In this document: in pieces, positions 13,801-24,515 of the stretch
Numbering within the stretch: position 1 is the stretch's first letter
Layout: each line of letters opens with the position of its first letter
Assembly (NCBI GenBank): GCA_950097015.1
Contig: CATNEN010000034.1
Location: 2,395,501 to 2,459,500 of the forward strand
Source: Macrostomum hystrix
Lineage: Eukaryota; Platyhelminthes; Macrostomidae
Reading direction: 5' to 3'
DNA length: 64,000 bases
Program-made: the position numbers and the translations under genes
The notes under the pieces: model-generated
The model's database searches: none
What the model saw: the letters and a program-made list of their open reading frames with translations, nothing else
Told to the model about the DNA's origin: nothing

Positions 13801-16800
13801 TTTTCTAAATAAACTTGAAGTGACAGCTCTATTTGAACGGCTGCGCGCTGGCCCACTGAACCGCATGAATTGCTTCTGTATTTGCTGCGTCTGCGCGTAA
13901 TACTAGAATCGTGTTTTTCTCTTTTAAAAGAAAGTTGGCAGCTGGTTCTCTAGAACTTAATTGACATCTTTGCGCAGTCTTTTAAACTGTCGTCTTTCTC
14001 GTTTTTAAAGAAAAAACTCGATTAGGTAATAAGGGGCATTATTACTTGAAAACCAAAGGCATTACGAAAACTATGCCGTCTATTCGAGGCTTGGAAAATA
14101 TGGGAAATTATGAATTAAAAAGTTTTATACATGCTTACCCACGTATCTGATTATGTTTTAACAAATGTTTTATGGAATCCAAGAACCTTTGCAATTTAAT
14201 GACCGAATTTTGCGAATATCAGATTCTTGGGAACAAGGGAATTACGAGATTGGGAGAATTTCAGAAATGGGAGAATTTAGAGAATGGGAGAGTTTCGGGA
14301 ATGGAAGAAATTTCGGGAATGGGAGAATTTCAGGATTCAGAGAATTTCGGGAATGCAAGAATTTAGAGAATGTGAGAGTTTAGAGAATAGGAGAGTTTTG
14401 GGAATGGTGGAATTTCGGGAATGGGAGAGTTTCGGGAATGTCAGAATATAGAGAATGGGAGATTTTCGGGAATTGGAGATTTTCGGGAATGGAAGAAATA
14501 TCGGGAATGGGAGAATTTAGAGAATGGGAGAATTTAGAGAATAGGAGAGTTTCGGTAACGGAAGAAATTTGGGGAATGGGAGAATTTCGGGAATGGGAGA
14601 GTCTCGGGAATGGGGGAATTTAGAGAATGGGAGAGTTTCGGGAATGTCAGAATATAGAGAATGGGAGATTTTCGGGAATGGGAGAATTTCGGGAATGGGA
14701 GAGTCTCGGGAATGGGGGAATTTAGAGAATGGGAGAATTTAGAGAATAGGAGAGTTTCGGTAACGGAAGAAATTTGGGGAATGGGAGAATTTCGGGAATG
14801 GGAGAGTCTCGGGAATGGGGGAATTTAGAGAATGGGAGAATTAGAGAATGGGAGAGTTTCGGGAATGGAAGAAACTTCGGGAATGGGAGAATTTCGTGAT
14901 TGAGAGAATTTCGGAAATGAGAGAATTTAGAGAATGCGAGAGTTTCGGGAACGGGGGGATTTCGGGAATGGGAGAGTTTCGGGAATGGGAGAATATAGAG
15001 AATGGGAGATTTTCGGGAATGGAAGAAACTTCGGGAATGGGAGAATTTCGTGATTGAGAGAATTTCGGAAATGAGAGAATTTAGAGAATGCGAGAGTTTC
15101 GGGAACGGGGGGATTTCGGGAATCGGAGAGTTTCGGGAATGGGAGAATATAGAGAATGGGACATTTTCGGGAATGGGAGAATTTCGGAAATGGGAGAATT
15201 TCGGGAATGAGAGAATTTAGAGAATGGGAGAGTTTAGGGAATGGGTTCGCAAGTACACAAAGAGCTTTATTTTGTAAGCTCATTTGATGATTTTGGCAAT
15301 TTTTTCTATTCCTAAAGAAAGGATAATTATGAGATACACGATCTATTGTTCAGTTATACAGCATAGCTATCAGGTAATCATCTACTAGAAGAAAATCCAT
15401 CCATGCAATTTTGTTGAAACTTGATCTGATCTATTCGATCATTGATGTTGAAAACGTGGGTTAATAGAGAACATAAGAGAATATACGGGACTATATGTAG
15501 ATAACTGACACTGCTTGACAACAAGGCCCCTAGTGTCTAGTTCACGTGTTTCTACGAATACCATGTAAGACTACATAGATTTTATCGCTGAATGGAAATT
15601 TTAGTTGAATCGAATATCTGATTATTATTACTATAATTATTATTCTATATAACATTATGAAGAGCTACTGCTATAATACAGGCCGCTCAAACGCTGTCAG
15701 ATTACCAAGTCTTTCAACTGACAGAGTTAGTATCTAGAACATGTCTTATACATGTCCAGGTGGCTCAATTTTTCAACACTGGTTGCTATGCTAATTAGCT
15801 ATAGAATGGAACAGTGTTTTAGAGACATGTAGCAACTAGCCATTGATGTCCGTAATAACCTTAATCACCTTAAATATCTAATGGATTTCACATTGAATTG
15901 AAGGATAGTTTCTAACCTATATACGACAGGATATATTTTACAGATAGCACTTCTAAGTTTTCAATTGCACAGTTTTAGAACCTAATAAAATGTTATCAGT
16001 ATTACCTGGTTTATGACCCCTCCTAAGATTTATGAGGACGGTAAGGTTTTTGACCCCCTCCCCTAAACTATTATCAGGACGGTGGGGTTTTTGACACCCT
16101 CCCCTAAACTATTATCAGGACGGTGGGGTTTTTGACACCCTCCCCGAAACTATTATCAGGACGGTGGGGTTTTTTGGCACCCCCCCGAAACTATTATCAG
16201 GACGGTGGGGTTTTTGACACCCTCCCCTAAACTATTATCAGGACGGTGGGGTTTTTGACCCCCTCCCCTAAACTATTATCAGGACGGTGAGGTTTTTGAC
16301 ACCCTCCCCGAAACTATTATCAGGACGGTGGGGTTTTTGACACCCTCCCCTAAACTATTATCAGGACGGTGGGGTTTTTGACACCCTCCCCTAAACTATT
16401 ATCAGGACGGTGGGGTTTTTGACACCCTCCCCTAAACTATTATCAGAACGGTGGGGTTTTTGACACCCTCCCCTAAACTATTATCAGGACGGTGGGGTTT
16501 TGACCCCCCTAAAAGGTTAACATAACTGTCAGGTTTTTCCCGCCCCTAGAATATTATTAGTAAGGTGGGGGTTTGACCCTTTCTAAAGTATTATTAGTAC
16601 GGTGGGTTTTTGACCCCTCCTAAAATTTATAATGACGGTGGAATTTTAGACCCCCGAAAAAATAATGAGATTTTAGACCCCCGAAAAAATTATGAGATTT
16701 TTGCCCTCCCTAAAAGATTATCAGTACGGTGGAGTATTTGGCCTGTTTGATCAATGACCACCGAAGACAGACAGGAATATAAGACACCAAGGAGGTTATA

Positions 16801-17182
16801 TTCAAATCTGAACTTCTTTCAAATCATTGACGACTGAGTTATGATTTTATTCCAGACATACAGCCACAGGGTTGGCTGTATCTGACCACTCTACCAGTGT
16901 TTCACATTTAGCCTCTAGCTAGATTAGAATAGTACAAACTTGCCCTTCCTCGAAGTAACAAACAAGCAAGTTAAAAAAAATTGTCCGCAACTCACCCAAA
17001 TGGCTACCACCGGTCAGTTTCAAATCAGAACCAACTCGATCGATTTCCAATTGCGGCTGCTGCTGTTGCTCTCGCTCGATAGCCATTGCGCAAGCATATC
17101 CAGCAGAGCGTAGAATAATTGCCAGCAGTGCCAGCAGCTGGAGCTGATGATGAAAATGAAGAACCCGGCCTCTAGTTCCCAT
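1474..17182 (-). CDS. unc5: UNC-5-like netrin receptor, 5' part (two exons, partial)
   Basis: Two minus-strand exons, 16996-17182 and 1474-1836, join in phase (Gly codon split g|gc). Exon 1 gives a basic then leucine-rich signal peptide (residues about 1-32). Exon 2 gives the first Ig domain. It begins with APRFVEQPQAVYYV, then has IECVA, HCNG, and YYCNCEAWG followed by SSSAYVRLA. This four-cysteine pattern with the C-x-C-x-A-W ending is that of the first Ig domain of UNC-5 receptors, single-pass neuronal proteins that bind netrin and mediate axon repulsion. Exon 2 ends in phase 1 at a gtaagt donor, as expected for the family (next residue Tyr). The second Ig, thrombospondin, transmembrane, ZU5 and death domains lie outside the window. 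The 15.2-kb intron is packed with minisatellites. The family call is good; full gene structure is unknown. Confidence 0.8.
1837..1954 (-). CDS. Possible alternative first-exon segment with its own signal peptide
   Basis: The Ig-exon frame continues upstream without a stop to an ATG at 1954. It encodes Met-His, five Gln, nine Leu, then AIFNFWTASA, a credible signal peptide with a signal-peptidase site. This could be a second promoter or first exon that reads through the internal acceptor at 1837, or simply intron sequence with a CAG/CTG repeat. Transcript evidence would decide. Confidence 0.45.
1915..1951. repeat. CAG/CTG triplet palindrome
   Basis: A run of cagcag units is followed by caactgttg and then ctgctg units, an almost perfect inverted repeat able to form a hairpin. 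On the minus strand it encodes the Gln run followed by the Leu run of the alternative UNC-5 signal peptide. Confidence 0.8.
1955..3200. other. No gene seen (UNC-5 intron 1)
   Basis: Mixed-composition sequence with short T- and A-rich tracts. Nothing beyond short chance ORFs. A 20-bp direct duplication containing gggtttgacgtaaattt occurs near 2888-2925. Confidence 0.6.
3205..3297. repeat. Fold-back palindrome centred on GGGCGC-gta-GCGCCC
   Basis: The left arm begins ataaacggctat and the right arm ends atagccgtttat. The arms also pair through ctgcaa/ttgcag and gtttttaac/ggtttaaaac, with the central hairpin gagggcgcgtagcgcccga. It is nearly one uninterrupted 93-bp inverted repeat, typical of a fold-back or MITE-type element. 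Confidence 0.8.
3304..3600. mobile_element. Rearranged MITE-like segment
   Basis: The motif tatacttttggaccacagac at 3306-3325 is inverted at 3428-3448 (gtctatggtccaaaagtaga). The sequence ggcgtgcaacaatcag appears near 3332 and 3558, with a variant near 3385. These short direct and inverted copies suggest a nested or rearranged DNA element; no transposase frame is present. Confidence 0.5.
3601..4768. other. No gene seen (UNC-5 intron 1)
   Basis: Unique-looking sequence up to the next minisatellite. No coding pattern, splice-bounded exon or RNA gene could be supported. Confidence 0.55.
4770..7125. repeat. 16/17-bp pyrimidine-rich minisatellite (CCTTCCCTGTCCTGTG)
   Basis: About 145 copies of a 16-bp unit with point variants (gtg, gcg, cactg, cagcg) and a 17-bp variant ttgccttatctgtcctg. 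The 17-bp variants cluster near 5290-5590, 6265-6430 and 6910-7110, implying higher-order duplication. All three plus frames stay open for long stretches (up to 843 codons) only because the unit lacks stops; no protein is proposed. Confidence 0.97.
7126..9100. other. No gene seen (UNC-5 intron 1)
   Basis: AT-rich, with a short (TA)n run near 8880-8898 and a CAC-rich patch near 8520. The open frames here are short and resemble nothing I recognise. Confidence 0.55.
9101..10082. repeat. Highly homogeneous 20-bp minisatellite (CCACTCACTCTACCTCTCCT)
   Basis: About 48 copies in exact 20-bp register. Only a handful of units carry a substitution (ctctcat near 9500, actcaat near 9590, attcaat near 10045). 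The first copies at the left edge are degenerate. The uniformity points to recent expansion or ongoing homogenisation. Confidence 0.98.
10083..10163. other. 81-bp GC-rich insert interrupting the 20-bp array
   Basis: Non-repeat sequence with the potential stem ggcggc/gccgcc near 10126-10144 sits between the main array and a short resumption of it. The origin is not recognised. Confidence 0.7.
10164..10207. repeat. Resumed 20-bp minisatellite
   Basis: About two further units (acctctcctcctcacactct, acctctcctccactcactct) follow the 81-bp insert. Confidence 0.85.
10208..11309. other. No gene seen (UNC-5 intron 1)
   Basis: Unique AT-rich sequence. A 91-codon open frame at 10711-10986 has no recognisable domain and no supporting splice or start context. 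Confidence 0.55.
11310..11935. repeat. 16-bp minisatellite, family GTCTCATCTCTCCCCT (plus orientation)
   Basis: About 37 units of ctgtctcatctctccc with 16- and 18-bp length variants. The motif is the reverse complement of arrays at 21117 and 57955 and matches the one at 27551. Confidence 0.95.
11936..12640. other. No gene seen (UNC-5 intron 1)
   Basis: AT-rich unique sequence without recognisable coding content. Confidence 0.55.
12645..13420. repeat. Purine-rich minisatellite (GAGGGTAGAAGAGAGAGTAG)
   Basis: Tandem gagggtagaaga and gagagtagaaga sub-units of 10-12 bp combined into a period of about 22 bp. The plus strand is almost all A and G with single T. It is open on the minus strand as a Ser/Leu/Phe-rich frame, judged non-coding. 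Confidence 0.95.
13421..14205. other. No gene seen (UNC-5 intron 1)
   Basis: AT-rich unique sequence. Confidence 0.55.
14210..15245. repeat. 17-bp minisatellite (TGGGAGAATTTCGGGAA) with higher-order units
   Basis: Roughly 60 copies with variants (tttagagaa, gagtttcggg, gaagaaat). A block containing the rare variant ttcgtgattgagag occurs at about 14893 and again at about 15047, a higher-order period of about 154 bp. Confidence 0.95.
15246..16009. other. No gene seen (UNC-5 intron 1)
   Basis: AT-rich unique sequence without supported features. Confidence 0.55.
16010..16745. repeat. 41-bp minisatellite (contains AACTATTATCAGGACGGTGG)
   Basis: About 12 close copies of a 41-bp unit (16045-16505) followed by increasingly diverged, shortened units to about 16745. 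The graded decay at the right edge is typical of an array homogenised at its centre. Confidence 0.95.
16996..17182 (-). CDS. unc5: UNC-5-like exon 1 (signal peptide)
   Basis: ATG at 17182; donor tttgg|gtgagt at 995. The 62-codon exon starts MGTRGRVLHF, then has a hydrophobic core (LLALLAIIL) and a likely cleavage site near AYACA. It ends in phase 1, which fits the acceptor at 1837 exactly. Assignment to UNC-5 rests on that phase match and on the N-terminal signal, so it is less certain than exon 2. Confidence 0.65.
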
Positions 17183-18976
17183 TTAAAGTACGAAGATCTT
17201 AGCTTGCTTCAATTAAAAAACATTTGCCTAATAAATACTAGATCTCCTTTGTTTAGTTCCGAGGAATTTAACAAGACTGTTTTAACTTGTTTTGACTTAT
17301 AACAACACTAAGCTTGTTCTTATAATGTTATTGCTAATCTAAAATGAATCTAAACCATCAAACCCCCCTGCCCTTTTTTCAACCATCTTCGCCTCACACC
17401 CGCCCCACTCCGCTAGACCCTCCCCAGCACTCGCCCGGCAAACCCCCTCCACACAAACCCCCCTCACCTCCCTCTCCTAGAATTGGTCCATCCCTCCATC
17501 TCGGACACCAACCCCAGACCAAGGGCCCAAACCAACCAAATCAATGCGTTTAATTTAGTCTCGTATCAACGATTAGGCTATTACTATAATGATGCCTTGA
17601 ATTTTCATAATCGCATCGAGATAAACAAATCTAGAACGACCCAAAATTTTTTTTCTTAATCTCAAAAAATTCTGTATTCTGCATTAACTCGATGGTCTTA
17701 ATTTCAATGGCCATGAAAATGCAGAACACGGGCATAACAATATGAACAGTATAATCATAGAACTTGATTATATTGAATTCGGCACAGAGGTTTACACTGA
17801 GCAATGTTAATTGTCCTTGTCAACAGAGTCTCTTAACTTAGAGTTTAGGAGCTATCGTGAGGTAGGTAGTGGGTATTTGAAATACCCGAAGGGGTCTTTC
17901 AACAGTTTAATGTATATTTGTTCTGAATGCAGTACCATTCGAAATAAAAATATTCTGAAAATCAATTGCAAATCAATACGCTTTCATCGGTTTGACTGTT
18001 TTTACAGGAATCATAGTTTATTAATTTAGTTTAAAACAAACTGTCTTTGCCAATCGATGCATAGTTTTCATAGTATGCATAGTTTTTTAAACCAGCTTAT
18101 CACTGTCTCCTTCTACTTTAGTCTTTGTGTAGAATACACACGCAAGCAAGTTCTAATTCTGCACGGATACTAACAAAATATAGGTTAATAGGAAAACGAG
18201 AAACTGGGGTGGCTCACGGAAATGGAACTGGATCTTGGCTCGTGCCAGTGAATTTTTCTCATCCTCATGATAATTCTGCGTGCATATATATATGATACGC
18301 CACACAGAAATGAAAGTCACCTTGTCTCCCCTTGTTGTGTCATTGAAATCCCATGCTGAATCCATTGTGGTCTTTATCCACAGTCGCTTCCCTACATTAA
18401 TTTTGATACACTTGATTATGAGAAAAAGCATCCTTATTATAACAAATTCTAGGACAGATCCTCACAGGACCAGCCTGTTCTGGTTCGCAGACAATAATGC
18501 CACTTCTCCAAAGTTGCTTCAGCTTGCTTTCAGTGTTCGACCCTATTCTACCCTTTAAGCAACCGCTTCCTCACTTTCGTGTATCCAAGGCGGTCCGTGT
18601 CTAAGCATGAGCTTATTCTCTCTACATAAACACTCAGACTCACTCAATAATTAAAGTTTTTCCAACACAACCGATTTCCCGATGCATCACAGCATCGGAA
18701 ACAGCATAATGAAGTTGTCACAATTTTGCCTATAGGGTGCTGCGCTCAAAATAAATTCTCTCTTTGAAGGGGAGGTTGTATCGAAACGGTAAATCTCCGA
18801 TCAGACAAGTTTTGTAATAAGACGTTTTTATGCCAACGTAGCCACTTAAAAGCTCTGATCCTAAAAGCACGTCCTGTAATCGTTACAAGATCATTATTAC
18901 AAGAATCATGACCATTACAGATAGTTAAAATTGTTACATTAGGAGGACTATTACAGGAAGCTAGATTATAATTGGA
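17183..18976. other. Presumed upstream region of the UNC-5-like gene; no gene seen
   Basis: AT-rich with a C-rich patch at 17360-17520 and a (TA)n run near 18285. The promoter should lie here, but no core promoter motif is convincing. Confidence 0.5.
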
Positions 18977-18984
18977 ATTTTAAG

Positions 18985-19485
18985 GATTATTGCAGGAAGT
19001 TGGAGGATTATTGCAGGAAGTTGGAGGATTATTGCAGGAAGTTGGAGGATTATTGCAGGAAGTTGGAGGATTATTGCAGGAAGTTGGAGGATTATTGCAG
19101 GAAGTTGGAGGATTATTGCAGAAAGTTGGAGGATTATTACAGAAAGTTGGAGGATTATTACAGAAAGTTGGAGGATTATTACAGAAAGTTGGAGGATTAT
19201 TGCAGGAAGTTGGAGGATTATTGCAGGAAGTTGGAGGATTATTACAGGAAGTTGGAGGATTATTGCAGGAAGTTGGAGGATTATTACAGGAAGTTGGAGG
19301 ATTATTGCAGGAAGTTGGAGGATTATTGCAGGAAGTTGGAGGATTATTGCAGGAAGTTGGAGGATTATTACAGGAAGTTGGAGGATTTTTGCAGGAAGTT
19401 GGAGGATTATTGCAGGAAGTTGGAGGATTATTGCAGGAAGTTGGAGGATTATTGCAGGAAGTTGGAGGATTATTGCAGGAAGTGA
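18985..19485. repeat. 21-bp minisatellite (GAGGATTATTGCAGGAAGTT)
   Basis: About 24 copies differing mainly at gcagg/acagg/gcaga. Being a multiple of 3 it is open in two plus frames. It changes abruptly into an 18-bp array that shares GGATTATT. Confidence 0.97.
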
Positions 19486-20427
19486 GATTATTACAATCAG
19501 TTGGATTATTACAGTCAGCGGGATTATTACAGTCAGTAGGATTATTACAGTCAGTAGGATTATTACATTTAGTGGGATTATTACAGTCAGTGGGATTATT
19601 ACAGTCAGTAGGAGTATTACAGTCAGTGGTATTATTACAGTCAGTGGTATTATTACAGTCAGCGGGATTATTACAGTCAGTAGGATTATTTCAGTCAGTA
19701 GGAGTATTACAGTCAGTGGTATTATTACATTTAGTGGGATTATTACAGTCAGTAGGAGTATTACAGTCAGTGGTATTATTACAGTCAGGGGGATTATTAC
19801 AGTCAGTGGTATTATTACAGTCAGTGGTATTATTATAGTCAGCGGGATTATTACAGTCAGTAGGATTATTACAGTCAGTGGTATTATTACATTTAGTGGG
19901 ATTATTACAGTCAGTAGGAGTATTACAGTCAGTGGTATTATTACAGTCAGGGGGATTATTACAGTCAGTGGTATTATTACAGTCAGTGGTATTATTATAG
20001 TCAGCGGGATTATTACAGTCAGTAGGATTATTACAGTCAGTAGGATTATTACATTTAGTGGGATTATTACAGTCAGTGGGATTATTACAGTCAGTAGGAG
20101 TATTACAGTCAGTGGTATTATTACAGTCAGTGGTATTATTACAGTCAGTGGGATTATTACAGTCAGTGGTATTATTACAGTCAGTAGGAGTATTACAGTC
20201 AGTGGTATTATTACAGTCAGTGGTATTATTACAGTCAGTGGGATTATTACAGTCAGTGGGATTATTACAGTCAGTGGGATTATTACAGTCAGTGGTATTA
20301 TTACAGTCAGTAGGAGTATTACAGTCAGTAGGATTATTACAGTCAGTGGTATTATTACAGTCAGTGGGATTATTACAGTCAGTGGGATTATTACAGTCAG
20401 TGGGATTATTACAGTCAGTGGGATTAT
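19486..20427. repeat. 18-bp minisatellite (GGATTATTACAGTCAGTG)
   Basis: About 52 copies with variants (gtattatt, gagtatt, catttagtg). Patterns of variants recur (for example two tatagtcagcggg blocks near 19836 and 19996), showing block duplication of about 160 bp. Confidence 0.97.
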
Positions 20428-21116
20428 TTAATTAATGGTAGAGATCTCCGGACACTAGAATTTTCCGGTTAAAGCATGATCTAGACACCGTTAGATTTCA
20501 GCCAAGGTCTAACGATATCAACCCTATAGATACTAACTTATCCCCGCACTGTTGCCAAGAGAAAAACTTATCCTCCACCCATCCGGCAGTGGAGGACTGT
20601 TTAGGATTTTTCCGTCATAAAAAACTTTCTCCCCCCAACTTTGTTTCTCGATGCTCCCCGAAAAAAACTGTTTTCCCACGGGAGGCAATATCTGCGTTGA
20701 GCGGATCGCTTTCAAATTCTTCTGCAGAGAGTGTCACAGAGCTGGCTTTGGTCGCTTTTTGGAGTGTCCCCCCCTGCATGGATGGCCGAACCAGCACTTT
20801 CCATTTGTCATCAGTTAGACCAAACACACACACACACACACACACACACTTTTGTGCTACGCATACAGTTGCTGTAACGTCAAATTAGCAGATAAATCTA
20901 TCAAATATTTTTCTAAGTCTTTTCCTCATTGGAATCCATTTCGAGTGCTTTTTGAATGCCTGATGGCCAGACGGCATCCTCTCTCGCTCTCTCGTTCTGC
21001 TTTACCCCCCATCTCCCTAGAATCTGCGTGAAATGGAAATTACGGACAAAATAGTCTACATTTTAGACTCGACACGCAAGAGACACACTGAAGAGACGAA
21101 ATAGATGCGGTGGGAA
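20428..21116. other. No gene seen; contains a (CA)n microsatellite at 20823-20849
   Basis: Unique sequence with a CA dinucleotide run of about 13 copies. Short open frames on both strands are not convincing. Confidence 0.6.
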
Positions 21117-23140
21117 TAGATGAGACCGGGGAGAGATGAGACAGGAGAGAGATGAGACACGGGAGAGATGAGACAGGGGAGAGATGAGACAGGGGACAGC
21201 TGAGACGCGAGAGATGAGACAGGGGAGAGATGAGACAGGGGAGAGATGAGACAGGGGAGAGATGAGTCAGGAGAGAGATGAGACACGGGAGAGATGAGAC
21301 AGGGGAGAGATGAGACACGGCAGAGATGAGACACGGCAGAGATGAGACACGGGAGAGATGAGACACGGGAGAGATGAGACACGGGAGAGATGAGACACGG
21401 GAGAGATGAGACACGGGAGAGATGAGACACGGGAGAGATGAGACACGGCAGAGATGAGACACGGCAGAGATGAGACACGGGAGAGATGAGACACGGCAGA
21501 GATGAGACACGGGAGAGATGAGACACGGCAGAGATGAGACACGGGAGAGATGAGACACGGCAGAGATGAGACACGGCAGAGATGAGACACGGGAGAGATG
21601 AGACACGGGATAGATGAGACACGGCAGAGATGAGACACGGCAGAGATGAGACACGGCAGAGATGAGACAAGGCAGAGATGAGACACGGCAGAGATGAGAC
21701 ACGGCAGAGATGAGACACGGCAGAGATGAGACACGGCAGAGATGAGACACGGCAGAGATGAGACACGGCAGAGATGAGACACGGCAGAGATGAGACACGG
21801 CAGAGATGAGACACGGGAGAGATGAGACACGGCAGAGATGAGACACGGCAGAGATGAGACACGGCAGAGATGAGACACGGCAGAGATGAGACACGGCAGA
21901 GATGAGACACGGGAGAGATGAGACACGGCAGAGATGAGACACGGCAGAGATGAGACACGGGAGAGATGAGACACGGGAGAGATGAGACACGGGAGAGATG
22001 AGACACGGGAGAGATGAGACACGGCAGAGATGAGACACGGCAGAGATGAGACACGGCAGAGATGAGACACGGCAGAGATGAGACACGGCAGAGATGAGAC
22101 ACGGCAGAGATGAGACACGGGAGAGATGAGACACGGCAGAGATGAGACACGGCAGAGATGAGACACGGCAGAGATCAGACACGGCAGAGATGAGACACGG
22201 CAGAGATGAGACACGGCAGAGATGAGACACGGCAGAGATGAGACACGGGAGAGATGAGACACGGGAGAGATGAGACACGGCAGAGATGAGACACGGCAGA
22301 GATGAGACACGGCAGAGATGAGACACGGCAGAGATGAGACACGGGAGAGATGAGACACGGCAGAGATGAGACACGGCAGAGATGAGACACGGCAGAGATG
22401 AGACAGGGACAGCTGAGACGCGAGAGATGAGACAGGGAGAGATGAGACACGGCAGAGATGAGACACGGCAGAGATGAGACACGGCAGAGATGAGACACGG
22501 CAGAGATGCGACACGGGAGAGATGAGACACGGGAGAGATGAGACACGGGAGAGATGAGACACGGCAGAGATGAGACACGGCAGAGATGAGACACGGCAGA
22601 GATGAGACAGGGGACAGCTGAGACAGGGCAGAGATGAGACACGGCAGAGATGAGACACGGCAGAGATGAGACAGGGGACAGCTGAGACAGGGGAGAGATG
22701 AGACACGGGAGAGATGAGACACGGCAGAGATGAGACACGGCAGAGATGAGACACGGCAGAGATGAGACAGGGGACAGCTGAGACAGGGCAGAGATGAGAC
22801 ACGGCAGAGATGAGACAGGGGAGAGATGAGACACGGGAGAGATGAGACACGGGAGAGATGAGACACGGGAGAGATGAGACACGGGAGAGATGAGACACGG
22901 CAGAGATGAGACACGGGAGAGATGAGACACGGGAGAGATGAGACACGGGAGAGATGAGACACGGGAGAGATGAGACACGGGAGAGATGAGACACGGGAGA
23001 GATGAGACACGGGAGAGATGAGACACGGGAGAGATGAGACACGGCAGAGATGAGACACGGGAGAGATGAGACACGGCAGAGATGAGACACGGGAGAGATG
23101 AGACACGGCAGAGATGAGACACGGGAGAGATGAGACACGG
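21117..23140. repeat. 16-bp minisatellite, family ACGGCAGAGATGAGAC
   Basis: About 125 copies with two intermixed main variants, acggcagagatgagac and acgggagagatgagac. A third, aggggagagatgagac, is most frequent at the left edge. It is the reverse complement of the motif at 11310 and 27551. A long minus-strand open frame (688 codons) results from stop-free units and is not proposed as a gene. Confidence 0.98.
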
Positions 23141-24515
23141 GGTTGATCCGAAGCTACTTCCTCTAATGATTATTAGAATCTACTTTCTATGATTATCTGA
23201 GGCTACTTGGATTTTCCTTAGCTGAATAAACTAAATAAACAATATACTAATGTGTAACGTTACTTTTTCGACATCAGAGCCTCGTCTGATACTGTCTATA
23301 ATAAATTTGATAAATTCTAAATGCCACTTGGCCAAAAGCATCTGGCTTATTGGCCACCGATTCGGAAATATATTGAAGCCAATGCGGGTGACTTGTAAGC
23401 TCCCAAAATTCATAACAGGGGTAATAGCATAAAACATTCCAGTACAATACAACAAACATGTCAAGCCTGCCATGACTGGCTGGATTCAGTCTCAGTGTTA
23501 ACACTTGACCCTGATCATTGCGCGTGTCTCCCCATCCCGACAGTCGTGTTTTGCCATCATAAAAATTTATTCTCATACCGCTATGCCTTACAGCTATGTT
23601 GTATTCTGTATAATTCTGTATAGATTCTGTCGCTGACTATTTAATATTTATGGAGCTTGTACACCATATATAGGATGTGTAATCGCCATTATATAGTTAG
23701 TTGACTTTTTAAGGTGGTTGGTCCTCTAGAACTGATTTATATCGATTGTATATAATTTTCATAGATCGATAAATCATAATTGTGACAAGCCCAATTCAGA
23801 TTGTTACATATAATGTTATTTATCGTTGTTAAAATAGCTCGTAGAAAACTATAGATTATTTTTACCTGACATTATAATAGTCTATATTATTTATGCTATT
23901 AAAGCTTTGAGAACACACACGCAACAGGCATAGTAGACGTACTATATACTGCTTTAGCAGAATATGTAACATTTTAGTCAACCCTATTTAAATCTATAGC
24001 ATTATAGAGGATAATAGAGCCAATTTTTAATCAACAAAATTTTTATTCCTTTGTCTTTCTATCTATAAACAGAGAATTGGGATTTCACTTCTATATAACG
24101 TGAGATTAATCCCATTCGTAGCGCTCTGATTAGGAGCAACAATGGGATTGAGATCCCAAATGGTGTGCAGGATGAGTTGGGAGCTTCAGCTCAAATGCTC
24201 AATATGTGATCGTTGAATGATGCGGGAGGCCATGCATTCCACTTAGCTGAGGTGAGCGAAGCGAGCGAAGCGTGAAAGACTCTATGGGAATTGCACAACA
24301 GGATCAAGATGGCTTGATTGCGTGGAACCCACAGCTTCAACGTTTTCAGGTTCTTTTTTTCAACGCATCACAATCGCACTCTTTGTCCTGCTTTCAGCGG
24401 TCTTTGTATCAAGGGAGTTTGTAGATCTGCAAAATTTCTGTGTAAAAAAATTGATGAAATATCTGGATTCTAATTTTCTTAATGGGTCTATATTAGATTG
24501 CAAACTTCACTGTCA
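23141..24515. other. No gene seen
   Basis: AT-rich unique sequence; no exon, RNA gene or repeat could be supported. Confidence 0.55.

Noticed and set aside
21040-23138. Minus-strand open frames of 315-688 codons
   Set aside because: Stop-free translation of the 16-bp array, equally open in several frames.
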